Shown: positions 52,980-62,294, counted from the first letter of the stretch. The stretch: DNA of 64,000 nucleotides from Lachnospiraceae bacterium A4 (GCA_000403215.2 KE159560.1:353269-417268), one strand, 5' to 3'. Notes: generated from the letters alone by a model not told the origin. Translations and numbers: made by a program.

Positions 52980-53446
52980 CTACTCCTGCTTTTTACCAAG
53001 TTTCTTCACACATATAAAAACCACTGCGGCAGTCGCTATAAGAAATTCTGCAAAAAGTATCTCTTGGCCACCTAATACATCGAACTCATGAAAGAAAAAG
53101 CGCTCAATAAAGCATACCGCAAAAAATACCAGATATACTACAACCGAATACATGATACAGCTAAATACCTGTCGCTGTTTTTGCTCCCGCCCAAGCATCA
53201 TCTGCTGCTGTTTTTCCAGCATTTCCGTTTTTACTGACAAGTCGTCTATTTCCGATGACTTTAGCAGATAATCAGTCGTGACATTAAAAACCGCGCTCAT
53301 TGCCACTATTTTTCCAGTTCGGGGGTTGCCTGCCCGCTTTCCCATTTTGATATGGACTGTCTCGAAACATCAAGTTTTTCAGCAAGCTGCTCCTGCGTCA
53401 TGTCATTAGCTTTCCGTAATGTCAGTAATTTTTCTGAAAAATCCAT
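52980..53446 (-). pseudogene. XRE-family regulator with a frameshift
   Basis: From the ATG at 53446: an N-terminal helix-turn-helix ([35 protein letters not shown]) then TAG. One A is missing from the A run (plus-strand T run 53309-53313). In the next frame the protein goes on as [20 protein letters not shown] with two C-terminal membrane segments. The intact form would be a membrane-tethered regulator, next to a BceAB-like transporter it may once have controlled. Confidence 0.8.
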
Positions 53447-53462
53447 AATATCCTGTCCTCCC

Positions 53463-55340
53463 TTAATTTAAGTATTGTCTACCCAATGCCCTTGTTGCCA
53501 CCCGGTAAAAGCCATATTGGACTGCAGCGAATAGCAATGTTACTCCAAAAGTCACTATGACTTGCCGAAGGCTGGTTCTGCTGCTCGCAAGCAGTGCATA
53601 CATAATAGAAATAAACGAGCCTAATACAAGGGGGACAAAAAACAGTGTAGCCATCTCTTTGCGTATCTCTCCCTGTAATTGGGCATAGGTATATCCAATA
53701 GAAAAAAGGTTGCTGTACTTTCTCTTTTCCTCACTTATATCCTGATTGATCCGTAACAAAATCAGGCTCACTAATGAAAACAGCAGCAGCATGACCGCCA
53801 GCAGAATGAGGACAGATACCACAAGTTTATTTTGCGCCTGTGTTTCAAGATTCGCTGCTTTTGCTGTTATGATCGGACTGATCTCACGCAGCCGTTCATA
53901 CACTGTTGGCAGGCTGTCAGGACTGGATACAGCTATAAAATACTTCATCTGGTCATATCCGGCTTCCCTGACAATCCCCTCATAATCTTCATCCGCAATG
54001 ATATAAGTCCGCTGTGCCTGATCTTCAATGTTATATACAATCTCCCATATTTCCTTTACAATAGTCCTGGTATACACCTTACCGTCAACCAAAAAGGAAA
54101 CAGGACCGGGAGGCTGAAAGCCCCATTCCATTCCATTTTCTTCCTGAGTGCCTATATCATAGTAGTTTCGGTCAATCTGGCTCAAAACCACAATTTCACC
54201 ATTTTGTAATCCTAAGTGTTTTCCTGTCAGATCAAAATAACTGCTTTCGGGCATCACATGAACCAAACGGCTAAATTCCTGTCCTTCCCACTGAATGGCA
54301 CCATCTAATATCCTGACCAGACAGGTATCCTTTAATAATGCACCTTCCTGTGACTCAAATTCCTCTATACCTTTCAGATCATCACCGTCAACTGCATCCA
54401 TGTACACCGTAAAATCATAAGGCATTTCAAAACTATGGTCTCCATCGTCAGTCGCCAACGATACATCAATGATCAGCATAAACAATCCAAAAATGACAAT
54501 GATAGTACAGCCAGTCAATAATTTCGCATATTTTTTATAATTCGTCCGTAACTGGCTGATGTAAAATAAATTCCTGTGGTACTTCGGTGTAGAACGAATA
54601 AATATTTTGGTAAACCAGTGTGAAAAAGACATGGTGAGGCAGTATGCGCTTGCCGTCAGAGAAAGCATGGGAAAAAGGGCTGATGCAAAATTATAAGACT
54701 CTCCCTTGAAAGTAAGCAATAGCAGCCCAAATGCCAACAGTGCAAAACCAATGTTCTGATACAGGTTGGGGTAATCAATACTTTTATCCAGCTTTTTATA
54801 GTTCAGCATATCGGATATCTCCAAGCCATTCATACGATTCCTCAAAGAGACTGCATTTATGAGATAAACTGCTGCATACACTGTCCCCACCAGAATATAC
54901 CCCTGTAATGGAACTGCATGAAAATCCATATCCAGGACATGGTTGAAAATATCCAAAATGATAAAATACAGCAAGGTCCCCGCCAACAAGCCCCACAGCA
55001 AGGCCTGCAGCATTGACTTTGCCATAATCCACAGAAAGGCTTCACTTATGCGCTTTTGGTTATACCCCATACTGACCAGAATCCCATAGTCTTTCATCTT
55101 TTCGTCAAGGGTGTAAATACATAAATAGCGATAATAAACAAATGAGAATACAGCAAGGATACAGATCAGGGCAGTCATCCACACTGGCAGTGTGTACTCA
55201 ATAGAATCCATAACACTTACCATCTGTGAATCGCTGACTAATCCTGTGTAAACAAAGAACATCGCTACCCCGATAGTAAGCATAATATACATACTGTTAT
55301 GCGCTTTTGTCCTTACTGCCCTTTGAAGTATTTTTTTCAA
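53463..55340 (-). CDS. BceB-like ABC transporter permease (FtsX family)
   Basis: 625 residues with about ten transmembrane segments. A large extracytoplasmic domain lies between segments 7 and 8 (about 290-500), as in BceB-type peptide-antibiotic detoxification permeases. Two FtsX-like repeats ([20 protein letters not shown] and [20 protein letters not shown]). TTG start overlapping the ATPase stop. Confidence 0.9.
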   Translation of the reverse strand: MKKILQRAVRTKAHNSMYIMLTIGVAMFFVYTGLVSDSQMVSVMDSIEYTLPVWMTALICILAVFSFVYYRYLCIYTLDEKMKDYGILVSMGYNQKRISEAFLWIMAKSMLQALLWGLLAGTLLYFIILDIFNHVLDMDFHAVPLQGYILVGTVYAAVYLINAVSLRNRMNGLEISDMLNYKKLDKSIDYPNLYQNIGFALLAFGLLLLTFKGESYNFASALFPMLSLTASAYCLTMSFSHWFTKIFIRSTPKYHRNLFYISQLRTNYKKYAKLLTGCTIIVIFGLFMLIIDVSLATDDGDHSFEMPYDFTVYMDAVDGDDLKGIEEFESQEGALLKDTCLVRILDGAIQWEGQEFSRLVHVMPESSYFDLTGKHLGLQNGEIVVLSQIDRNYYDIGTQEENGMEWGFQPPGPVSFLVDGKVYTRTIVKEIWEIVYNIEDQAQRTYIIADEDYEGIVREAGYDQMKYFIAVSSPDSLPTVYERLREISPIITAKAANLETQAQNKLVVSVLILLAVMLLLFSLVSLILLRINQDISEEKRKYSNLFSIGYTYAQLQGEIRKEMATLFFVPLVLGSFISIMYALLASSRTSLRQVIVTFGVTLLFAAVQYGFYRVATRALGRQYLN

Positions 55341-56089
55341 ATGACTCCCCTCACTTTCGATGATACCGTCACAATTCTTTCATAAAATGGCTGTGCTGCT
55401 CCTTCCTTTCTTAAAGTATCGCATACCCTGCCGTTCTCTATAAAAACAACCGTATCACAATAGCTCGCTACAGCCGCATCGTGGGTGACAAGGACAATCG
55501 TAGTCTGCATTCTTTCTTTGATATCCATAAATGTACTTAAGATCGCTTTTGCATTTACATGATCAAGGCTCCCTGTCGGCTCGTCTGCCAATATCAGCTT
55601 TGGGGATTTAATGATTGCCCGGCAGATTGCCGCCCTCTGCTGCTCGCCACCCGATGACTGCTCCGAATAGTTATTTTCACAATAACCGACATCCACACAC
55701 CGCAATGTATCCGCATATTTTTTCTGTATTTCTGTTTCACTCAGTTTTTGCAAAGTCAGTGGCAGGATTATATTCTCTTTCAATGTCAGGCCTTCCAACA
55801 GGTTAAAGTCCTGAAACACATAACCGACTGTCATCTGGCGGTGACGGTCATAATCCTGCTGCCCATAATCCGCCATATTAGCTCCATTGATGTAGACAGT
55901 GCCGGAGGTTGGTTTTTCCATGCCTCCTAAAATCTTTAACAGTGTACTCTTACCGCTGCCGGAGGAACCCATGATACAAAAGATTTCGCCCTGCGGAATA
56001 TTGAGGGTAACATCAGATAAAGCTGTTTTTGCTGTCCCCTTTGATTGGTAAGACTTAGACAGGTTTTTGATCATTATATGGTATTGCAT
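55337..56089 (-). CDS. BceA-like ABC transporter ATP-binding protein
   Basis: About 250 residues, MacB/BceA subfamily. Walker [10 protein letters not shown], signature SSGGEQQR, Walker [14 protein letters not shown]-loop VTHD. The ATG at 56089 has GAGAG about 10 nt upstream; an ATG at 56104 is also possible. With the permease it should confer resistance to, or sensing of, cell-wall-active peptides. Confidence 0.9.
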   Translation of the reverse strand: MQYHIMIKNLSKSYQSKGTAKTALSDVTLNIPQGEIFCIMGSSGSGKSTLLKILGGMEKPTSGTVYINGANMADYGQQDYDRHRQMTVGYVFQDFNLLEGLTLKENIILPLTLQKLSETEIQKKYADTLRCVDVGYCENNYSEQSSGGEQQRAAICRAIIKSPKLILADEPTGSLDHVNAKAILSTFMDIKERMQTTIVLVTHDAAVASYCDTVVFIENGRVCDTLRKEGAAQPFYERIVTVSSKVRGVI

Positions 56090-56294
56090 ATTTATATCTC
56101 TCATTTCTTTTTTAGGTTTCAGTACAATAACCTTGCTCTGAACTATTCACTGAAATCCTTGTTTTACAATACCAAGATGGCCGGTTGCGTTCCATATAGC
56201 CCTCTATACATCTACGCAACCACTGGTAGAAATCTAAAATCAATTCGTAGAATTCCCCAAAATCAAACTTTCAAGTTTTACTTATCTCTCCCTG

Positions 56295-56370
56295 CTCCCC
56301 GATTCGCCAATCTGTAGCAACACCGGGGATGCCCGCCCTGTCTTGTCAGGCTGTGGCTTATCGTGGATAG
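56295..56370 (-). repeat. R1 element (copy e)
   Basis: Minus strand: ATCCACGATAAGCCACAGCC ... CATCCCCGGTG ... ATTGGCGAATCGGGG. It starts 13 nt after the stop of the gene ending at 56383 and lies upstream of the BceAB genes. Confidence 0.6.
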
Positions 56371-56382
56371 GGAACCACATAC

Positions 56383-57927
56383 TTATAAAACTTTCCTGAA
56401 CTGATATCTATACATATCAGAATACATATTGCCGGAAGACTGTGGTGTAAACCGGTCATCCAATGCGCCCATATCAACCGCAAAACCGCTGTCCGCCACG
56501 GAAAACGCCCCATCCTTGAACTGGAACTGTGAAGTGAAATCGGGAATCCCCAAGTCGCCGCTTATCCTGATCTTCCCTATGATATCCACCAGCGCATCCT
56601 TCATCCGTTCTATCTTGGCATTGTCCTTCGTCTTGTTGATCAGATCAGCCGCCTTGTCCGGCAGTCCTCCGATCTTCCCGTCAGGCGTCAGATAAAGATT
56701 TTCTATCGAAATGTCCTCCCCCGTAACCCCTTTCAGGTAGCGCCGGACTTCCTGTATGTCCATGGCATACCGGTATGTGCCACCGGACAGGTCTCCCACA
56801 CTGTCTGCAATCCCTATGTAATACTGGTACATCCGGTCACCGTACTTCTCATCTATCAGCTTCTGCACCTGTTCCCGGACGGCTCTGTCCTCTATCCCAT
56901 CCACGGACACATCCCCGCTGCTCCCAATCCTTACGCGCATACCCTCTATGTCGTCACGGGAAATGCCCATCCCCTCCAAATCCTTAACGAAATCATCTGA
57001 AAAGCTGTTTTTCAGCTCCGCTTTATTCTGCGCCTTTTCCATGTCTTTCAGGTTGGCAAAAATCTTCACATACTCCAGTTCCGCATCATTTAAATCCTTC
57101 CCCTCCGCCATGTCCTGCAGCAGTTCATCCACGGTGCGCCCGCCCTTATACTTCTTTTCTTCCGGCAGGCTGTCAAACTGCTTCCGGTGGAGCTGCTCCA
57201 GCTCTTTTAAATAATTCTGCTCCGTCTCCCGCAGGACTGCATTATACTGGTCAAGATATTCCCGCCAGTTTTCATCCTTCCGGCTGTATGCGTTGTGGAG
57301 ATTCCCATATGCTTCCCTGACGGCGTCAGTCTTTTCATGCTCCTTATTTTCGGAAACATGGAAACTGATCCTGTAATAATCATCCGGGGAAACTTCCTCC
57401 CCGTTTCCGTTTTCTACCTTGAGGCAGTATTTATTGGTATTGATATCCCAATTGGGGACGGTCAGCTTCTTCCGCCCTTCCCCGTCCCACTCTGCCTTCC
57501 CCACCTGGTTGCCGTATTCGTCATACAGGGTAAGGTCGTAATCACAGCCCTCCGGCATATCAATGTAAGCTTCGACACCGAAATAATTCCGTTGGAAGTT
57601 CATAAATGGGATGGAAAAGTTATAGAAATCCACATCCTTGTCATCGCTGAGATTCCCTTTCAGGCTGCTGGTCTCGTCCTTGATCAGAAAATTCAAATCC
57701 AGGAATGTGCTGCCTTTGTCCTTATCGGAAACCTCATAAGTGGTATGCTGCCTGCGGTAAGTGTTATTGCTGCTGAGGGTGCAGGTGTCCTCCCGCAGCT
57801 CCATGTTCTTTCGCAGTCTCCCGTCAAAAAAAGCCTCTGTCTCTTTTCCAGTCATGAAGTATACCGGCTTGTTCCTGAAAGCCGCTCCATATGCGGAACC
57901 TGCATCATTTACTGAATTAACTCCCAT
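56383..57927 (-). CDS. cluster III large paralogue with PPC-like domain (DUF4885-like?)
   Basis: 514 residues, starting MGVNSVNDAGSAYGAAFRNK. Residues about 80-190 look like a beta-sandwich of the bacterial pre-peptidase C-terminal type (DVDFYNFSIPF, GCDYDLTLYDEYGNQVG, NTNKYCLKVENG, YYRISFHV). The C-terminal half is helical, with GISRDDIEGMRVRIGSSGDV. No signal peptide. GGAGG precedes the ATG at 57927. The function is unknown; the PPC-like fold suggests an extracellular role. Confidence 0.75.
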   Translation of the reverse strand: MGVNSVNDAGSAYGAAFRNKPVYFMTGKETEAFFDGRLRKNMELREDTCTLSSNNTYRRQHTTYEVSDKDKGSTFLDLNFLIKDETSSLKGNLSDDKDVDFYNFSIPFMNFQRNYFGVEAYIDMPEGCDYDLTLYDEYGNQVGKAEWDGEGRKKLTVPNWDINTNKYCLKVENGNGEEVSPDDYYRISFHVSENKEHEKTDAVREAYGNLHNAYSRKDENWREYLDQYNAVLRETEQNYLKELEQLHRKQFDSLPEEKKYKGGRTVDELLQDMAEGKDLNDAELEYVKIFANLKDMEKAQNKAELKNSFSDDFVKDLEGMGISRDDIEGMRVRIGSSGDVSVDGIEDRAVREQVQKLIDEKYGDRMYQYYIGIADSVGDLSGGTYRYAMDIQEVRRYLKGVTGEDISIENLYLTPDGKIGGLPDKAADLINKTKDNAKIERMKDALVDIIGKIRISGDLGIPDFTSQFQFKDGAFSVADSGFAVDMGALDDRFTPQSSGNMYSDMYRYQFRKVL

Positions 57928-57973
57928 TTCAAATCCTCCATTATTTTCAATATTACGGCTCACTGTCCGCACT

Positions 57974-58052
57974 GCTCCCCGATTCCCCAATCTGCCGGAA
58001 CACCGGGGATTCCTGCTCCCACATTGTCGGTCTGTGGCCTTATTGGGGATAT
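57974..58052 (-). repeat. R1 element (copy f)
   Basis: Minus strand: ATCCCCAATAAGGCCACAG ... TGTGGGAG ... CCCCGGTGTTCCGG ... ATTGGGGAATCGGGG. Inner stem CCACA/TGTGG. It starts 23 nt after the stop of the gene ending at 58075; a trimmed R2 (TGAGCCG) follows before the 57927 start. Confidence 0.7.
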
Positions 58053-58074
58053 GCAACCGTAGCTTCATTTCCTT

Positions 58075-58680
58075 CTATGCCTTTGCGTCAAAGCTATTCT
58101 GCGGATTTTCCACACCCACCGTTTCTTCGCCTGCCAGCGGAATGCCCCTCTTTGCATTTCCCCATGCCTCGTTATAGATCATGCACATTTCCGTCTGCCT
58201 GGCAGCCTCCGCATTGGTGGTGTACATCGTCCACCCATTATTGGAATAAGTCGCTACCATTTCCCCGTTCTTATCGTAAAACTCTATGTAATCGCTGTTT
58301 CCCGTTGGCAGTTTCTGGTATTTCACTTTCCCTTCCAGCAACGTCGCCACAAAGTCTATGGGCTTAAGCACATTCTGCCTGTTTTTGGAAACAGCTTTCA
58401 AACCGGAAGTGATAATCCCCTTTCTGTCCGGGGATACTTCCGATGTGTAGCTTTTCATCAGCCTGTTAAACCCTTCGGATTTGTTTTGGAACTGCCCTTT
58501 TGCAAAATCCTCATATGCCTGTTCCCGAATCTGCTTCCGGTATTCCTCATCACTGATGCTGCTTTTCTTTTTGGAGAAAACATATTTATCATTGAAGTCG
58601 GGCAGATGGATACCGCCTATGCTTCCTGTTCCTGAAAAATATCTGTTCTGTAATGAACCGTTGGACGAATTGACCTGCAT
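58075..58680 (-). CDS. cluster III paralogue ending in FDAKA
   Basis: 201 residues, nearly the same as the protein of 14388-14993: identical blocks TGSIGGIHLPDFNDKYVFSK, ASAGQFQNKS-like middle and NGWTMYTTNAEAARQTE; it ends NSFDAKA. GGAGAGGG precedes the ATG. The high identity between clusters contrasts with strong divergence of other members. Confidence 0.75.
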   Translation of the reverse strand: MQVNSSNGSLQNRYFSGTGSIGGIHLPDFNDKYVFSKKKSSISDEEYRKQIREQAYEDFAKGQFQNKSEGFNRLMKSYTSEVSPDRKGIITSGLKAVSKNRQNVLKPIDFVATLLEGKVKYQKLPTGNSDYIEFYDKNGEMVATYSNNGWTMYTTNAEAARQTEMCMIYNEAWGNAKRGIPLAGEETVGVENPQNSFDAKA

Positions 58681-58694
58681 TATTTCACCCTCTC

Positions 58695-59348
58695 CTATAT
58701 AATCCCGTCTAGAGCAGTTTCCGTCATCATATTCAATTCATAGACACTGGAAGCCTTCGCCATCTGCTGCTTACTGCTCCACGCCTTTGCCAGCCTGCTT
58801 CTCTCCTGCTCCGCCTTTACAGCCTTTTCATCCAAAAGTTCCTGCTGCTGTCTCTTAGCCTGCACCCGCTTTTTCAGATATTCTTCCAGCAGTTCCTTAT
58901 TCCTGTCTTTTTTCCCACTTGTTTTCTTAAAAAAGCTGTCCTGAGAACGTGCATAAAACTCCGAATCATTGTTAACAGACCATCCATCTGCCCTATAATC
59001 TTTGGCTGTGGCTCCTACCGTAATCACCAAAGAACAGTCTGGAGCCGGGGCGACAGAGCCAGTCATATCACGCCTGATTACAGACAACATTTGTTCCCTG
59101 TACTTTGGATCAGCTTTCATATTTTTAAATGCTTCCTCCGATATATTAACTGCTACATTTGCTATGGTTCTGTCCTGTGGTATCCTATCAAGTTCTGCGT
59201 AAAATTCCTTCTTGAAAGCTGCCATTTCTTCCGCTTCTGTTAATTCCCGCATACCGCCTGTTTCTTCCGTGCCGTTCATGTTCTTTTTGTTTTTCACTGA
59301 TGTCACATTGTTCTGATAATAATTTTGTCCTACTCCGCTAATGCTCAT
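58695..59348 (-). CDS. cluster III paralogue (MSISGVGQNYY type)
   Basis: 217 residues, starting MSISGVGQNYYQNNVTSVKN. Shared blocks with the 62407 protein: ELTEAEEMAAFKKEFYAELD-like, AVNISEEAFKNMK, and DSFFKKTSGKKDRNKELLEE. A long basic/acidic coiled coil (about 150-200) near the C-terminus. GGAGG lies upstream, with R2 in front. Confidence 0.75.
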   Translation of the reverse strand: MSISGVGQNYYQNNVTSVKNKKNMNGTEETGGMRELTEAEEMAAFKKEFYAELDRIPQDRTIANVAVNISEEAFKNMKADPKYREQMLSVIRRDMTGSVAPAPDCSLVITVGATAKDYRADGWSVNNDSEFYARSQDSFFKKTSGKKDRNKELLEEYLKKRVQAKRQQQELLDEKAVKAEQERSRLAKAWSSKQQMAKASSVYELNMMTETALDGII

Positions 59349-59376
59349 CTCTAAATGTCCTCCATTATTTTTTATT

Positions 59377-59435
59377 GCAACCCCTCAGTCGTTCAGAGCC
59401 GCCTCTGCTCTCTCATGATAAGTCTGAGCAGTTCA
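59377..59435 (-). repeat. R2 leader element
   Basis: Minus strand: CTGCTCAGACTTATCATGAGA-GAGCAG, then GGCTC-TGAACGACTGA-GGGGTT, before the 59348 start. The GGA of the first loop is AGA here. Confidence 0.65.
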
Positions 59436-59510
59436 TTGCCTCATAATTACATTTTGCCTATGTTCCCCGGCCAAATTTCATACCAGCCTTCACTTCCTCT
59501 CCTTGCTCTC

Positions 59511-59545
59511 CGGTTTCCCAATCTGCCAAAAAACCTACCCTTGCT
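59511..59545 (-). repeat. R1 relic
   Basis: Only TTTCCCAATCTGCC and a shortened following part remain of the R1 pattern. Confidence 0.35.
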
Positions 59546-59588
59546 TCTTATTAAAAATATGGAACCTTAGAATTATCTCCACCTCAAT

Positions 59589-60356
59589 CTACTTGAAAAG
59601 TTTTTGCGTATTCGCCACAAAACTTGTATGCTCATTCAGTATATCCGCAAATATGCCTATCGCTGTTCCTTTTTTGTAACCAAAACTCTTGAATGCCGCC
59701 AAAAACTTTTCTCTTGTCTGCTCCATTATTGATACTGCCGAATCCCGATAATCTGTGTCGAAAAGCTGAATCCTGTCTTGTATTTTTCCTTCATTTTGGG
59801 GATTGCTTCTATTGAAAAACCATGAACTGTCCGGATTTTCAAAGGCTTTGTTTGTCTGTTGACAGGTAATATATCCTTCCAGATTTGCCAGACGCATCTT
59901 AAAAGCCTCATCCAGCCCCGCCAAATCTTCTTCAAGCGTAAGAGACCTTTTCCCCGTAAGTTCATAGGAAACTTCACGGTCTCCATTTTCATGTTCTTTG
60001 ACGATTTCATTATAACGGGCCTCATATGTATCCATGATTGATTTCATTACATCTTCCACATTATAGTTTCCGTCTTTTAATGTCTGGCTGCTGATTCCCC
60101 TCATTGCCGTATAATGTTCCCATGCTACCTCATTTGTATTTTGTATTGTCATCTCCCTTGCATTGACATAATCCGAATCAGTCTCAAATTTGTTTACCAT
60201 TTCCCGCAGCATATTTCGTCCCTCATCAGAAATGGAGAGATTAACTGGCTGCTGCGTCACTTTTCTGCCTGCATTTGTTTCAGATACCTTTTCCTGCACA
60301 TGATTTGCAACAGCCCCCATATAACAATAATTACTTCCAATTCCATTCACACTCAT
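59589..60356 (-). CDS. cluster III NGIG paralogue
   Basis: 255 residues, starting MSVNGIGSNYCYMGAVANHV. Mostly helical (ISDEGRNMLREMVNKFETDS), with NLEGYITCQQTNKAFENPDS and a C-terminal GIFADILNEHTSFVAN. The ATG at 60356 follows GGAGG, with R2 upstream. No known domain. Confidence 0.72.
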   Translation of the reverse strand: MSVNGIGSNYCYMGAVANHVQEKVSETNAGRKVTQQPVNLSISDEGRNMLREMVNKFETDSDYVNAREMTIQNTNEVAWEHYTAMRGISSQTLKDGNYNVEDVMKSIMDTYEARYNEIVKEHENGDREVSYELTGKRSLTLEEDLAGLDEAFKMRLANLEGYITCQQTNKAFENPDSSWFFNRSNPQNEGKIQDRIQLFDTDYRDSAVSIMEQTREKFLAAFKSFGYKKGTAIGIFADILNEHTSFVANTQKLFK

Positions 60357-60381
60357 TTTTAAATATCCTCCATCTTTGATA

Positions 60382-60437
60382 CAGCGGCCCATCTGTCGGT
60401 CAGAGCCACATCCGCTCCCTTATAAAGTCCGAGCAGT
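60382..60437 (-). repeat. R2 leader element
   Basis: Minus strand: CTGCTCGGACTT-TATAAGG-GAGCGG, then GTGGCTC-TGACCGACAGAT-GGGCCGC, upstream of the 60356 start. The first stem is kept although the loop is shorter. Confidence 0.7.
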
Positions 60438-60489
60438 TACTCTCGACAAAGGCGCGTGGTTTTTGCGCCCCTGCCGGAAAAAATAATAT

Positions 60490-61152
60490 TTACGCCTTTA
60501 AATCGAAACCTGTTACTGTCAGTGCTGTAGACATGGCACTGTTACCCATACCGATTTTACTTATCAAATTCTCTGTAACTTTTCCCATATCTGTTCCCAT
60601 TACAGTAATATCATACTGCCTGCCGTCTTTCTTTTCTCCCAGCTTTTCCTGCTCGGCCTTCTTTTCCTTATTCTTTTCAAGCAGCTTTTCCCATTCCTCT
60701 TTACGCTCTTTGTTTCTAGCCCTCGCCTCCTCAACCATTTTCTTGGATTCCTCTGTGCCAGGGTCAGCCTCAAAAACACCTACGCACTTTGTCGTAATAC
60801 AGTCCTCGCTGTCTATGCTGATTTCCAGACTGACCAGCCTCGCCCCATTTTTAGCAGAATTTTCACATATCTTATTGATACAGTCCGGCATTTGGGAAAG
60901 CGTATTCTCTAGCCATTCAGCCGTTTTGGGATTGGATGCCGCCTTTGAAAGCAGGCTGGAATTGATTGACACGGAACTGTCCTTTGTCGGTGTCAGGCAG
61001 GCATACTTATTATTCAGATATTCTGAATATTCCCTCCTGCTCCCATATGTGCTTTTCTTCTCCGTTTCCTTTCTTGATGCCTTTGCCTGCATTTCTTTTT
61101 CTGCATTAGCCTGTTCCACATTACTATAATTGTTTGTGATTTCCATTGCCAT
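60490..61152 (-). CDS. cluster III paralogue ending in FDLKA
   Basis: 220 residues, starting MAMEITNNYSNVEQANAEKE. A core shared with the 61635 and 17349 proteins: YLNNKYACL, SVSINSSLLSKAASNPKTAE, WLENTLSQMP. A Lys/Glu coiled coil and the end MGTDMGKVTENL ... VTGFDLKA. AAGGAGG precedes the ATG at 61152. Confidence 0.75.
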   Translation of the reverse strand: MAMEITNNYSNVEQANAEKEMQAKASRKETEKKSTYGSRREYSEYLNNKYACLTPTKDSSVSINSSLLSKAASNPKTAEWLENTLSQMPDCINKICENSAKNGARLVSLEISIDSEDCITTKCVGVFEADPGTEESKKMVEEARARNKERKEEWEKLLEKNKEKKAEQEKLGEKKDGRQYDITVMGTDMGKVTENLISKIGMGNSAMSTALTVTGFDLKA

Positions 61153-61244
61153 AATATCGTCCTCCTTAAAAAACCTTACCTGCTCCTCCCCTGTCAATCA
61201 TAGCCACCATACCCATAATATTTATTCACCGGGCATTGCTTTTT

Positions 61245-61499
61245 TCAATCCGCACTCCCTTTATGCGGTTCCGCCGAAATGATCTCCCCCTGCACGTTGG
61301 ATTCATCCGAATCCCCGTCCAGCTCATCTTCGTCAAGCTGCGGCTCCACCGCTATCGGGTCATCATCATAAACCGCCGAGCCGCCATCCTCAATCTGATG
61401 CACGGCATCCGGGGCGGGCCTTCCCTGTGTGGTGCATCCGCTGATTGTGGGAATCATCATTGCCGTAATAAGTAATGCCGGTATTCTGCTGACACGCAT
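61245..61499 (-). CDS. small acidic lipoprotein in cluster III
   Basis: 84 residues. A signal peptide with lipobox TISGC (cysteine near 22) is followed by a very acidic, low-complexity chain (DEDELDGDSDESN). It is the only cluster member with an export signal. It is placed between two coiled-coil paralogues and has an R2-like leader. A possible surface anchor or chaperone; the role is unknown. Confidence 0.65.
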   Translation of the reverse strand: MRVSRIPALLITAMMIPTISGCTTQGRPAPDAVHQIEDGGSAVYDDDPIAVEPQLDEDELDGDSDESNVQGEIISAEPHKGSAD

Positions 61500-61529
61500 T
61501 TTTCATATCCTCCGATTTCCTTTTATGTA

Positions 61530-61582
61530 ACAGCCCTCTGTCGTTAGAGCCACATTCGCTCCCATGCAATATGCCTGAGCAA
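61530..61582 (-). repeat. R2 leader element, variant
   Basis: Minus strand: GCTCAGGCATATTGCATGG-GAGC, then GTGGCTC-TAACGACAGA-GGGCTG. The GGACTTA core is altered. It lies before the lipoprotein gene. Confidence 0.5.
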
Positions 61583-61628
61583 TCCGCAGGGGCAAAGTTT
61601 TATGCACCTCTGCGGAATTGGATGTAAG
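61583..61628 (-). repeat. R3 hairpin (copy 3)
   Basis: Minus strand: CATCCAATTCCGCAGAGGTGC, loop, GCCCCTGCGG. The middle base pair differs from the other copies as U-G or C-G type changes. It begins 7 nt after the stop of the gene ending at 61635. Confidence 0.55.
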
Positions 61629-61634
61629 GATTAT

Positions 61635-62294
61635 TTACGCCTTTATATCAAAACTTTCCCCTGTGGGTGACGATGTGCCGGATACCGCCGCAACAATATT
61701 CTGTGTAACGCTTTTCACATCCGTGCCAGTGACAGATACCTTGTATGTCCCTTCCATCTGCTCTTTTCTTTCTGTCCGCCGTTCTGCTGCCTTTTCTTCC
61801 TCCCGTCTTTTTGAGGCTTTTTCCTCCTGCGCCTTCTTTTCTTCCCTTCTCTCCTTAATCTTTTCTTCCAGTTCTTCCCTTGCTTTTTCCGTTCCCGGAT
61901 CAACTTCCACCTGAGTAACAACTTCTGTGGTCATACTGTCATATCCATTCATGGTAATATCACAGCTTATCATTTTTGCGCCACGCGCTGCCGCCGCTGA
62001 TTTTATATTATCAACTACTTTCGGAATCAAAGATAAATTGTATTCCAACCATTCAGATGTTTTTTCATCACTTGTAGCTTTCGCTAAAAGCGAACTGTTT
62101 ATATTTACTGAATAATCTTTACTTTTCATACATTCGTACTTTTCAGTAAGATAGGACAATTCATCCTTTGCCGTCTTTCTGGCTGCGGCCTCCTTTGCCG
62201 TACCCGCTTCCTCTGTTGCCTGCTTTTTGCCGTTTGCAGAATTTGTGTAACCTGCATAGGTATTTGTATAATCTGTTACTCCTAAAATTGCCAT
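61635..62294 (-). CDS. cluster III paralogue ending in FDIKA
   Basis: 219 residues, starting MAILGVTDYTNTYAGYTNSA. Core YLTEKYECM, SVNINSSLLAKATSDEKTSE, WLEYNLSLIP; a highly charged coiled coil (about 140-185); C-terminus VSVTGTDVKSVTQNIVAAVS ... ESFDIKA. AGGAGG lies upstream of the ATG at 62294. It resembles proteins I recall as DUF6033, unverified. Confidence 0.75.
   Translation of the reverse strand: MAILGVTDYTNTYAGYTNSANGKKQATEEAGTAKEAAARKTAKDELSYLTEKYECMKSKDYSVNINSSLLAKATSDEKTSEWLEYNLSLIPKVVDNIKSAAAARGAKMISCDITMNGYDSMTTEVVTQVEVDPGTEKAREELEEKIKERREEKKAQEEKASKRREEEKAAERRTERKEQMEGTYKVSVTGTDVKSVTQNIVAAVSGTSSPTGESFDIKA

Noticed and set aside
13721-58052. R1 as a c-di-GMP-I (GEMM) riboswitch
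   Set aside because: An AAGCCACAG stretch and a GGCAG segment recall that class, but the other conserved receptor and loop parts are absent and the stem layout differs.
13721-58052. Flagellar sigma-28 promoters within R1 (CAATAAGCC as a -10 element)
   Set aside because: No TAAA-type -35 element lies at the proper distance in any copy.
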